The notes below the pieces were generated by a model. The model was given only the letters and a program-made list of their open reading frames with translations. It searched no databases and had not been told where the DNA came from. The position numbers were made by a program, and so were the translations under genes. A stretch of DNA of 64,000 nt from Brachionus manjavacas (Eukaryota > Rotifera > Eurotatoria > Ploima > Brachionidae). Of the stretch, positions 46,631-56,343 are shown piece by piece (positions within the stretch are counted from its first letter, which is position 1; every line of letters begins with the position of its first letter). The stretch is taken from the NCBI GenBank assembly GCA_019054805.1, contig JAHQIY010000004.1, forward strand, positions 8,130,501-8,194,500, in the 5' to 3' direction.

Positions 46631-47564
46631 GAAAATGATTTTTTAAAAGTTTGATCTCATTGTCTATCCATAAAATTGATTACATTTTACCAAAATTTAC
46701 GTAAATTATGGTAATTTTTTTTTTCTCATAATTTTGGATATAAATATTGAAGGATAACAAAAATTCATTTTTTTTTAAAAAGTGACAAATTATTTCAATT
46801 TTTTGGAATAATTAACTTTTTAATATTTTATAGTTAATTGCAATACAAATAGAATGGAGGGAGAGGATTAAAGAATATAAAGAGATTAAAATACTTAAAA
46901 AATGTGATTAATATATTTAGAGTGAAAAGAAAACTATTAACTAAAAATGATCAAAAAATTATCAAAATTTTTTTGAAATTTGAAAATCGCATAAATTAAT
47001 TTTTCTCTATCAAAATTATAGTAAAAAGACACAAAAAATTTTAGAACGGTTTTATTAAAATATTTTTTTTTCATTTAAATTAAATTTTAGTATTGCATTA
47101 AATCGAACTGTCAAATAGATAATTTTTTTTTTATTTTCTTCTATTAGAATTAAATTTTTTATTTAAAAAAAAAGAGTTAAGAATCACAAAATTAAAATCA
47201 AAATCAACTTAAAAAATTAAAAATGCATTTAGAAAACAAAAAAAAATTTTTATTGATTAATAAAAAATATTTTAGCAGATTTAGATTTAAGCGTTGTTAT
47301 ATGGTTTCAATTTTTATCTTCTTTATCCTCAACCTTGAAAGTAGCCCATCAGCTTTAAAAATAGACAAGCAAAATATTTTCAGAAAATAATTGTAACATT
47401 AAAAATTCATATATCAATATTATTAATTTTATCAAGAATTTAATATTAATTTAAGACATGTTTTTTTTCACGATCAACAATTTAGTATTAATTTGCAAAA
47501 TGCCATATTTGATTTCAAAATATTTATTTTTATCATTTATCAATAAAAAAGGTAAAATATTAGG

Positions 47565-47598
47565 TCCGGGCGGAGTCCTGGTTTAGAGACTCGTGTAT
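47565..47598 (-). repeat. GC-rich inverted-repeat partner (right)
   Basis: This is the inverted counterpart of 46378-46412. The region between contains the right arm of the foldback and then A/T-rich sequence without a frame. Confidence 0.5.
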
Positions 47599-48499
47599 AT
47601 TGTAGACTAGAGAATTAGCAGTTAAAATTAAAATTTATTTTTTAAATATTATTTAACTAAAATTTTTTATATCATTATACATATGACGATTTCATATATT
47701 TTCATATTACAATTTAATTATTTATATGACCGATGTCAAAATGCTATTTTTGGTCTTACATGATGATAAAAAAATAACGAGAAACATAAAAAATTAAAAG
47801 GTATTCTCACATTTATTAAATGCATTTATTTATCATTTTATTTTTATTTCAAATTTTCAATTCTCTTTTAAATTTTTTGATTCAATACCAATATCTTATA
47901 TAATTTAATATTTTTTTCAAAGATTATTAAAGAAAAAAAAAATTTAAGTCTAATTTTTGTATTTTATTTTTTATTTACATCAAATAAAAATCCAAAATTT
48001 GATTGTCTCATCGATTCTCAAAATAGAACTTACTTTTGTAATCTTTCTTAAAAAGATGATATTCATTCTGGGATTTAATTAGGAGAATATTCTCTACCAG
48101 ATTTCTAATACGATCTATTAAGAATAATTCTTAAAGATTTTAAAAGTAGAGTTTCCCAAGTGGAAATCGATTTTCTCACGAAACAATCCGTTTTCTCTTT
48201 AAAGCTATAATTACCGAAAAAATCTGAATTGATGCTTTAATTAATCCTTAGTTTAAATGAAAAATCAGCTATTTTAAACTGAATTGACAACAATGGATAA
48301 CAAAAATGGTAACAATATAAAATCCATTTAGAATCCTTCTCCTTTTGGTAGCTTCTAATTTACAATGAATGAATTTTCTATTTTTTTTAACTTGATTTCA
48401 AATGATTATTAAAAACATCGCTGAAAGTAATATTTCTATGTGTAAAATAAATTTTTGATGGAAAAATTGACTTTTATTCATAAATCCGCGGAAATAATT
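47599..48499. other. AT-rich interval, nothing recognised
   Basis: No coding-like frame or clear repeat was seen. Confidence 0.5.
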
Positions 48500-48720
48500 T
48501 TGATTGTGAAATTCAAATTAAGTTTTTGGGAGTCAAGCTTCCCTCAAAATTAGCATTCCACTTCATATTAGATGAAATAACAGAACGTTATTACTCAAGG
48601 ATTTATTTTTTTAAATATCTTTAAAATAATACTAATAATAAGTTAGTGTAATTCTTTAATAAAATTCAAAAATCAATTGCTTGGGTTCCATTTTTAATCC
48701 TCTCTTTTTTTAGAAAATTT
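48500..48720 (+). pseudogene. Strongly decayed LINE ORF2 C-terminal fragment
   Basis: KFLGVKLPSKLAFHFILDEI, then TERYYSRIYFFKYL, parallels the LINE at 21440-21560 (KFISIKFDSKINFNILVDEI, then KERCNKRLNIIKIL). Stops follow and no tail is preserved. Confidence 0.5.
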
Positions 48721-49589
48721 TTATTTCATAACATTTCAATAGGATTTGTGTGAGCTAATTTTAGAGAAAACTTTAGCATTATGTTTCAATAAATTTTTTT
48801 TTTTAGGAATAATTTCGTTTGACCTTAAAAAGTACTTTATTACAGTCGCTTTTAAGCAGAGATTTTTTATAAATCTGATTTAAGTTTAGGCTCATTATCT
48901 AGATGAAATTTTAAAAATCACACCTTAATAAAAACACAGCTAAAAATTCCCTCTAAAAAAAGGAATCTTAAAGTATTCTTATTTGTTTATTAGCAGACTA
49001 GTGACTAGGAAAAAATTCGAACAAATTTAAAAAAATTTTTAAATTTAGTCTTGAAATAAAGTGTTTTGAAGTTTCTTATATGATCATCGATGTTCTTGAA
49101 AAAAATTAATAATTATTTAGTAGGGGTGGAGCTGAAACGTGTTAAAAGAGTTAGGCAACTTTTGAAAATTAAGTTTTTTTCAGATTTTCATCATCAAAGT
49201 CTAAAAACCAAAGCGTTTTTTGTTTGGCAAAAGTATTAAAGAATTTATCAAACAAAATTTTTAAAATAAAATTCTTAAGTTTGTTTGTTTTTTTTTAAAG
49301 AGCAAAAGAGTTATTGTCGATTGTAAACAATTTGTATAATTTTTGATATAAATTTTCACTTCTTTAACACATTTTAGCTTTATTCCATTGTAAAAAAATT
49401 AAATTTCTAAATTTTATTTGAGAAAAAATATCATCAAGATTAATGGAAAAAATAACAATTTACGAAAAAATAAACAAGTTTCCCTAACTTCACGATAATT
49501 GTTTTAAAAAAAAATTTGGAATTGAATTCAAATTTATTATTAAAATTTAATTTATTTATGAATTTAAATAATAAATTAATTAAGCTTTT

Positions 49590-49646
49590 GTTTAAAGACC
49601 GCCTCCGCAAGCTTGCTTGCCGTAGCTTATTATTATTATTATTATA
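49590..49646 (+). repeat. Retroposon 3'-end relic with (ATT)n tail
   Basis: GCAAGCTTGCTTGCCGTAGC, then TT(ATT)n. It has the same ending as at 23290-23325 and, inverted, at 61062-61085. Confidence 0.6.
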
Positions 49647-49679
49647 ATTCCAATCTTTTTAAATAAATGTGATCATTTA

Positions 49680-50041
49680 AGTTTTGTGAAGTTTAGTACT
49701 AAAGAACAGAACAAAGTGTAAAAAAATTAAATAATTTGTTTTCTAAAAGTTTGAAATTAATTCTGTGAATGAAGCATGGTGCATCATTCAAAGTTGCTTC
49801 AACTGTAAAAGTCTGCTAATGGTGTGCAAACTCTCTGCAAAATGCACTACGCTCGATTATATTGAATTTTAATTTCTGATAAACTCTACAAAATTAGCAA
49901 ATCTTGATATTTGATGCAACTTTGAATATTGCACCATGTTGTATTCACAGAACTAAGTTTAAGCTTTAAGAAAAAAAATTGTCAATTTTTTTTTCATTTT
50001 TTCAGTTCTTTTTTTAATTTTGTACTGAATTTCACAAAACC
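49680..50041. mobile_element. MITE with 9-bp target duplication (Mutator-like type), copy A
   Basis: The 362-bp element is a long imperfect palindrome. Its ends are AGTTTTGTGAA and the complement of GGTTTTGTGAA. GATCATTTA stands directly outside both ends (49671-49679 and 50042-50050), a perfect 9-bp target duplication. A 9-bp duplication is characteristic of Mutator-like elements. No coding capacity. The termini and inner motifs (TTCTGTGAAT, GTGCAAACTCTCTGCAAAAT) are related to those of the element at 55432-55773. Confidence 0.85.
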
Positions 50042-50179
50042 GATCATTTAGCAATCATCAATTTTTCTTGATTAAAAAATTTTTAATTTCGAAATGTCAT
50101 TTTATTTAAAGTTTCTTTTTTAGATTTAAAAATAAATTAAAATTTAATTTAAAATAATTTAAGTTTTGCGTCTAAATTA

Positions 50180-51115
50180 CAAAATGTAACTTCATTTGAA
50201 ATACATTGAAAAAGTGCAATGTTTCAAGTATTTTTTCCTGTTTAAAATAAAAAATAGAATTAATTAACAAATATATTAATTAATTAGAATTTTTAGTGAA
50301 ATTGAACAAAATTAAGTTTTATTCATAAAAATTGAAGATCAAAAAATATTGAAAATTCGTATTTCACTAAAAAATTTAATTTCATATATGAAAATGATTG
50401 CAAAAATAAATTTTTTTCTGAAACATCTAACTTTTTCAATGTAATTAGAACAGGCGATTACAACATAAATATATTCCAACACAAAAAAAATAAACCACAT
50501 TTTTTGTGAAATAATTCTTTCTAGTGCTTAAGAAATTCTCACAGAATTTTTTTAAATTTCAATTATTTTTCTTAATTAATATTTTGAATGTAAATTAATA
50601 AATTTAGATTAAGTCCAGTCACCTACAGTACAAAGCTTAAATAAGTTAACAGCATGTCTCAAAATGTTTAAACAGGTTTTTAAAAATCTTCAAACATCTT
50701 TTTGTTTATTTTCAAATATCTTTTTGAAAATTTTTGAACATTGAACATTTTCTAAACATTAAACTAGACCCGAAAAACTTTGATTTCTTCTTATTAAAAT
50801 TTTGACTTGAGTGATAATTTATTTTCGTTTGGTGCATTTTAACAAAAAAATATTTTATGAAAAATGCAAAACAGAGCGTGGTAAGTTTTTTAAACAACAA
50901 ATATAATCTTTAAGGATCATCATATCACAAACCCAAAGTCAAAATTTATTTTAATTTAAAAAAAAAATAAAAGTTTTTCATGCTTGCAATTCTAATTTAA
51001 AATTATTTTTTTTTTGAAACTGAAAAAAATATTTGAAACATCGTACTTTTTCAATGTTATTTCAACATTGAATACATTTTGTAATTCGAACACAAAAAAT
51101 TAAACCATTTCTATT
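50180..51115. repeat. Inverted-repeat region of the ATTTGAAACATCG dispersed family
   Basis: The arm at 50180-50250 (ACATTGAAAAAGTGCAATGT, then TTCAAGTATTTTT) is inverted relative to 51027-51075. A third, diverged piece in the right-arm orientation lies at 50425-50500. The stretch 50765-51115 is a continuous copy of the repeat that the LINE splits at 13975-15915. Confidence 0.6.
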
Positions 51116-52142
51116 AACATATTTTAGCTCTGTACTATAAAGGTGAAAAACCACTAATCTCAATAAATTATCTAATCCAGTAAATAAGATAATTAAAGAT
51201 AAAATAAATTCATCCTATTTTATCTTATTATTTAAGAAATATTTTTTAGTACCTTAAACGTTTTTTGAAGACAATATTTGACTCTGAAAATTGACCATAA
51301 ACAAATATAACGTTTAATTTGAATTTTAATACGAAAAAAAAGTCAGAAATTCAATTACACGTTTTCATAATTTTTTTTTTCTTTCTTGAACTGCAAATCT
51401 TTAGAATTCGGTATTGCTTATTTCAATTTTTTTAAATTTTTCTCATATTTTTCTAAATATTTTATCTAAAAAACAATAAAATATAACTCTTTTTAAGTAA
51501 TTTTATCAAATGATAAATCAAAATTTTTGAAATTCTGCGTTTTTATAGAAAAAATAACTATAATATTTTATTTTATATTAATTCCAAAATTAAACATTGA
51601 CTTTAAAAAATTTGTCATTGGTTTTTATAACAGGATTTTTAAGAATTTTAATTTGAAATATCAAATAGTAATTTATGATAAATTATTGTTAAGAGTTTAA
51701 ATTAAAGAATTCTACTAACTTAACTTTTTTACTTTAAAAAACCATTTAAGGCTATTTTCACACTAGGATTTTCCAAAATAATAAGAATGTTTCAGTAAAA
51801 ACAAGAAGGCGTCATAAAATCGATTATTGCAAATAAATCTAAAATAAAAATTAGTATTCGGAAAACTAAATTTTTATCTTCTAAAGCGTGGTTTACAGTG
51901 GTATGGGTTCTAAGGTTTTTTTTTAAATTTCAACTAAAATAATTTTATTCCATTTCTAATATTGTTTGCATTCGATGATTCAAAAATAATTTTAAATTCG
52001 AAATTTTGATTTCTAATCAAAGTATTGTTTTTAAGATTTTATTTTTACATCAAGGATAATTATGATTATTGAAAAAATAATAAATATACTAAAAATACCT
52101 AATGAAATCATTTAATAATATTTAATGAAAAAAATTTCAATA
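51116..52142. other. AT-rich interval, nothing recognised
   Basis: No coding-like frame and no repeat recognised between the dispersed repeat and the GPCR gene end. Confidence 0.5.
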
Positions 52143-52148
52143 TTTATT
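52143..52148 (-). promoter_or_regulatory. Polyadenylation signal overlapping the GPCR stop codon
   Basis: On the minus strand the stop and AATAAA share a base (TGAATAAA). This supports the C-terminus given for copy A and leaves almost no 3' untranslated region. Confidence 0.4.
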
Positions 52149-53290
52149 CAAAAGTTGTTACTTTGAATTGAGCATTTAGAGGCTCTTCTTTGATCATTCA
52201 AAGAATGTTTTTTAAAAAGTATCAGCTTTTTATAACTGTAAAAAAATTTTTTTGATAAAAAACTGTATACGATTGGGTTAATGGCACTGTTGATATAATA
52301 AAATATTCTACAAGTGACATTCAAAATCCAATAAAGTTTAAAGCCAATTTTTTGGTAAAATCCGTTTATTCTATAAGCAAATAAATTGAGCAAATTCCAA
52401 ATCTTGAGCGGAAAAATGCAAACATAAAAAGTAACCAGCACAATCATTAACATTATAATGAGTTGCTGTCGTTTTTTAACATGCTTGTTCATCAATGATT
52501 GATTAATATTCGGATTAAATGTAACCTTTCTGGCGTCACTTTCACATTTTGTTAACTTTAAAAGGTGATCTTGTTGTTTTTTTTGCTTGCTTGACTTGGA
52601 GATAGAAGATAATCTCAAAAATTTAGTTGACACTTTTAACGACTTAAAAATTTTAAAATACATAAAGATCAGCACACTGCCGATTAAAATGTAGAATATA
52701 AAAGAATCAGTGACAATAAAATAAAGAGCCCATGTTTGATCTGCACGAGTGGTGCATTTATACTCAAGCTGTCTGTTAGAGAACTTGGCCAGAGAATAGT
52801 TGGTGAGAGCAATAAATGGTAGATTGATAAAAAATGACAACAACCAAATGATTGATATCAGTTTTAGGGTACGCGATTGATTCATGAGTGATTTTACGAC
52901 CAGTGGTCGACATATCACGTAATATCTGTCACAGGTGATAAAAAATATTGACAGAATTGATGCAAATCCGGTGGTGTGTTCAATAAATGAGACTAGAAAA
53001 CACCAGATTTTTCCAAAGTACCACCTTTCTCTGGCAAATAGATCATGAATTCCAGATGGTACATTTGTGAACAAAAGAAGCAAGTCGGCAACTGACAGAT
53101 TAGCCAGCAAATAGTTGGTAAAGTTTCTCAAGTCCTTTTCGATTAAAATGACACTTATTACAAGAATATTGCCAAAAACTCCTATTAAAAATATTATTGA
53201 ATACAAAATGCTTCCGAATAAAATTATATCAAGAGGCATTTCAATCTCTTGATTTGACAGCTTCGATTCATTTGAGGTGATGTTTAGCAT
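52148..53290 (-). CDS. TRH/ghrelin-receptor-like class A GPCR, copy A, single exon
   Basis: The 380-aa receptor has all class A marks: a sequon near the N-terminus (NITS), GN in TM1 (residues 40-41), LSVADL in TM2 (65-70), paired Cys 97 and 179, DRYYVICRP after TM3 (121-129), CIFP in TM6 (291-294, for CWxP) and NSAINPIVY in TM7 (334-342). LSVADLLLLFTNVPSG, RERWYFGKIWCF and CRIFYYINSAINPIVY fit the neuropeptide branch with TRH, ghrelin and motilin receptors, so Gq coupling at the plasma membrane is likely by family; the ligand is unknown. The tail after TM7 is short and basic. About 326 residues are identical, but for one Lys/Arg change, to copy B (58729-59913), after which the tails are unrelated. 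Start: first ATG; coding similarity to copy B begins exactly there. No introns. Confidence 0.9.
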   Translation of the reverse strand: MLNITSNESKLSNQEIEMPLDIILFGSILYSIIFLIGVFGNILVISVILIEKDLRNFTNYLLANLSVADLLLLFTNVPSGIHDLFARERWYFGKIWCFLVSFIEHTTGFASILSIFFITCDRYYVICRPLVVKSLMNQSRTLKLISIIWLLSFFINLPFIALTNYSLAKFSNRQLEYKCTTRADQTWALYFIVTDSFIFYILIGSVLIFMYFKIFKSLKVSTKFLRLSSISKSSKQKKQQDHLLKLTKCESDARKVTFNPNINQSLMNKHVKKRQQLIIMLMIVLVTFYVCIFPLKIWNLLNLFAYRINGFYQKIGFKLYWILNVTCRIFYYINSAINPIVYSFLSKKFFYSYKKLILFKKHSLNDQRRASKCSIQSNNF

Positions 53291-53920
53291 TTCGAATTCA
53301 ACTTTCTATTTTACTTTCATTTTCTCTAAATGTAAAAAAAATTAAAATGTTTAATTTCTGTCAGAAAAATTCTCTAATATAATTTAAAACGTCTGTATTT
53401 AAGATATTTTCTTTAATATTATTCTTGCTTATCATTTAGAAAAAATAACACATATAAATAATCAATAATGCCTAAAAATTTCCACTAATATCTTTACATT
53501 ATTAATCATTTAGTAACGCAATCTTTTTTTAACAATTTTTCATTGTATATTGGATCAATTTTAAAAACCCTTTTCTATTGCAATATATTGTTTAAAGAAT
53601 CTAGGATGGATTTCTGAATTCCCAAAAGTTTTAAAGTAAGTTATTGATTAATGAGTAATGAATGTAAATTAAATTAGAATTTAAAATTTAATTTAAACAA
53701 ATTTTTGCAAAATGAGATATTAGTGTTATATAAGAATTATATTGTCAAAAAACCAGAAAAAACATGACGATTATTTTATATAAAAAATATAGTTGTGGAT
53801 GGGGACCCCCGGGTTTGTCAAGTTGACTTTCGCCTTCGCTTAAACCTTATTTTTAAAAACTATGCTAAATATACTTGATGAATTGAGTGCATTTTCTTAA
53901 AAAATAAAATAGATCATTAA
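53291..53920. other. Upstream region of GPCR copy A
   Basis: It shares nothing obvious with the region upstream of copy B beyond the few bases before the ATG. One GC-rich motif, GGGGACCCCCGGG at about 53806, stands out and is unexplained. Confidence 0.45.
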
Positions 53921-54139
53921 ATGACATCAAATCTGATCTTATTGATTGTAACTTTGACTTTTATTTTTTATTTTAATATACTAGAGGGCGGACCCTTTTT
54001 TCGTCCGAATGGTTTACGCATTTATTTAAACCCAATTGTTGATAAGAAATTTAAAAAAAAAAAAGCAGGACGAATTGGATGCGATTGCATTAATAGAAAA
54101 CTAAAGTTAAAATTAAAAAAAAATAGTTTTAGTGGTTAA
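53921..54139 (+). CDS. Possible small secreted basic protein (72 aa)
   Basis: The frame begins with a hydrophobic stretch like a signal peptide (LILLIVTLTFIFYFNILEG) and a likely cleavage near GG. The mature part reads PFFRPNGLRIYLNPIVD, then a Lys-rich stretch, IGCDCINR with two cysteines, and more Lys. It could be a processed peptide precursor (dibasic sites) or a small basic secreted protein. Cautions: it is short, the Lys runs come from poly-A, and its last codons lie in the left arm of the inverted repeat at 54131-54270. It sits between the two related GPCR genes on the opposite strand. No family recognised. Confidence 0.3.
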   Translation: MTSNLILLIVTLTFIFYFNILEGGPFFRPNGLRIYLNPIVDKKFKKKKAGRIGCDCINRKLKLKLKKNSFSG

Positions 54140-54270
54140 AAAAAAGCCCAGAATTGGTAAAATCACGTTATTATATGTAAGTTCCGGTTAGGATACGAAT
54201 AGTTACGTAAACGTGAAGTTACGTAAAATAACGTTATTTTACCAATTCTGGACTTTTTGTAGAACCACTT
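54131..54270. mobile_element. Short MITE-like palindrome (about 140 bp)
   Basis: CCAGAATTGGTAAAAT, then ACGTTAT, at 54148-54171 and its inverted copy at 54228-54251 pair with one mismatch. The match extends outward to AGTGGTT and AACCACT at the edges. No target duplication was confirmed. Confidence 0.6.
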
Positions 54271-54299
54271 TAATTAAAGGTTAAAAATTTGACATTTAT

Positions 54300-54920
54300 A
54301 ATTATCTGTATAATATTTTTTTGTTTCCTTTTCACTCCTTGTTGAGCATAGGGTCATGATTTCTGATTTCCACTCAAGTCGATCTTTTGCCTTTACCTTA
54401 GCTTCTCCTCATGTCATTCCCATTTTGATGAGCTATTTCGTGATTGTTGACCTCCATGTTACTTTTGGTCTTCCTACCTTACGTCGCCCTTGAGGTATCC
54501 ATTGAACGGCTCTTTTGGATATTCGTGTTTCTTTCATTCTGAGTATATGCCCAAGCCATCGCAGACTTTTGATCTTAACACACTTACTTAATAGCTCTGA
54601 ATTTGTTCTTGTGTATTAGTCAGCATTTGACAATGTTTCAGGCCAGTGTATCCCGAGGATCCTCCGCAGGCTTCCAGTGTGGAATGTGTTAAGGATTTTT
54701 TTATCAGATTCACTTATCCCCCAACATTCGCTTCCGTACATCAGTGTCGGTTTTCCTACAGTGTTGTCCAGTTTAAGTTTTGATTCCTTGCTGTAGCTGG
54801 TTGATTTCCATGCTGGTTTGAGTTTAGCAAAGGCACTCTTTGCTTTAGCAAATCTATTCTTAATGTCTCTGTGTGTTCCCATCGTTGGACTGATGGTGCT
54901 TCCTAAGTATGTGAATTCGC
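54300..54920 (-). pseudogene. LINE ORF2 C-terminal fragment
   Basis: An 88-codon frame (KNRFAKAKSAFAKLKPAW, then KPTLMYGSECWGISESDKK and LRRILGIHWPETLSNAD) continues after a stop as KIKSLRWLGHILRMKETRIS, then QGRRKVGRPKVTWRSTITK, the conserved C-terminal region of a widespread LINE group. Same family as the fragment at 39360-39600. It has higher GC than its surroundings and no tail. Confidence 0.75.
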
Positions 54921-55422
54921 TTACACACTATATATTATAATAGAAGACTTTAAACCTAATTTTAAACAAAATTTTTCCATTTGCTTGTAAAATTTATACA
55001 TTAGATGACTTTAAATGTTCTTTTTGATTAAAGCTTCTTCCTTTAGAAAATTAGATGCCAAATTTTAAATTAATTTTTGACAAAATTTAATGAACAATAC
55101 TGATCATAAAAAAATGTAAGACTCTACCATATTTTCAAGATCGAATGCTTTAGTTTTTAAAAAAAATCCAAGAAAATTGCATCTAATATTAAAAAAACTT
55201 AAAAAATTTATCCCTTATGGTTTTTAAATAAATTGAGATTCTACTTCTGATGACAGTGAAAAAAAATCAATCTCAAAATCTTCAAAATCAGAATCATCAG
55301 CTGAAATATATCTTATAACTAATCAAGTTGTTTTTAGTGAACAGCAATAAAATTGAATTTTATATTTTTCATTAAAAGATAATAATTGAATAAAGTAGCT
55401 TAAGTACCTGTCTTTTTATCAT
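54921..55422. other. AT-rich interval, nothing recognised
   Basis: No coding-like frame except a short Ser/Glu-rich stretch near 55240-55320 (SDDSE-type codons), which I cannot support. Confidence 0.4.
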
Positions 55423-55431
55423 CTACAAGAC

Positions 55432-55773
55432 GGGGTTGTGAAATTCATTTCAATTCGATCGTTTCAATTCGGAAAAACTTGAATAACTTTTTTACTAAAA
55501 GAGATAATTCAGTTCTGTAAAATGCTCAATGGTTAAGCAACTTTGCTTAATCCAAAAATATACGTCTGCAAAAACTCTGCAATGTAATTGCACACTTGAT
55601 TGGAATACTTTTTAATGGGGTGCAAAATGCAGAAAATTGCAGAGTATTTTGCAGACTTATTTTACTGCATTAAGCAAATTTGCTTATTATTAAGCATTCT
55701 ACAGAACTGAATTATCTCTTTTAGTAAAAAAGTTATTCAAGTTTTTCCGAATTGAAACGAACTTCACAACCCC
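55432..55773. mobile_element. MITE with 9-bp target duplication (Mutator-like type), copy B
   Basis: The 342-bp palindromic element has termini GGGGTTGTGAA and TTCACAACCCC, and is flanked by the perfect 9-bp repeat CTACAAGAC (55423-55431 and 55774-55782). Long inner arms (AAAAACTTGAATAACTTTTT, then TACTAAAAGAGATAATTCAG) are identical in both halves for tens of bases, so the copy is young. Related in termini to 49680-50041. Confidence 0.9.
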
Positions 55774-55782
55774 CTACAAGAC

Positions 55783-56129
55783 CACTTTGCACAATAATAA
55801 TTGATTTTCTTGCTTATTATTATATATATTAATTTATATATATTCTTTTTTATTAATAATTATTAATTAAAACTTCATCATAACTCTTACAAAAAAGTCA
55901 ATATTTTTATTGAATTGGAGAAAATTTAATTGGTATGTTTAAAAAAAACAAAACTGATTGAAAACAAAATATTATTTTAAATTGTGAGCTCTGTTCTTGT
56001 AAATAATCTCTCATTTTTATTAAGCTATTTTTTATTCAATTTTGGAGTCTTGTCGATTATGTGACTCCGGATATTAAAAAGGGGTCATCAAATTTTCAAA
56101 AGAGTCACTTAATTTTTAAGAGCATTTTA
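55783..56129. other. AT-rich interval, nothing recognised
   Basis: No frame or repeat recognised. Confidence 0.4.
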
Positions 56130-56137
56130 AAAAAGTT

Positions 56138-56343
56138 TGTTTGGAATCTAGTGGTGATTTAGATGAAGAAGATTTAGTCCATTTTATAGAGACCTCTGAA
56201 AGTGAAAACGAAAATGACACGAATAGTGAAGACGATGCCCTTTTGCTTTATTTGTAGAATACCCAAATAAAATGAGACGAACGCTTTGAGGGGCATCCCT
56301 GCGAGTTATCTTGCATCGCGATCTTTACTACTACTACTACTAA
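56138..56343 (+). pseudogene. Acidic coding remnant followed by a retroposon (ACT)n tail
   Basis: An open stretch reads ESSGDLDEEDLVHFIETSES, then ENENDTNSEDDALLLYL and a stop. After about 60 bp comes CATCGCGATCTTT(ACT)5. A strongly acidic peptide joined to a LINE-type tail suggests either a LINE terminal region not seen elsewhere here or a transposase end. No identification. Confidence 0.35.

Larger units (their letters stand above)
45085..46806. mobile_element. Foldback-like element with opposed 61-bp tandem arrays
   Basis: The outer arms (about 45085-45221 and 46669-46806) are inverted copies of about 137 bp that differ at only a few positions. Inside them, a 61-bp unit is repeated eight times in one orientation (45808-46310) and three times in the opposite orientation (46449-46630), around a loop of about 140 bp. 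A separate palindrome sits inside the left arm (45222-45754). Long inverted repeats built of tandem units are the hallmark of foldback-type DNA elements. No transposase frame was found. The long three-frame reading frames here are only the tandem array. Confidence 0.75.

Noticed and set aside
50712-50900. 62-codon minus-strand frame
   Set aside because: Lies within a dispersed repeat that also occurs at 13975-14211; A/T-rich composition without motif.
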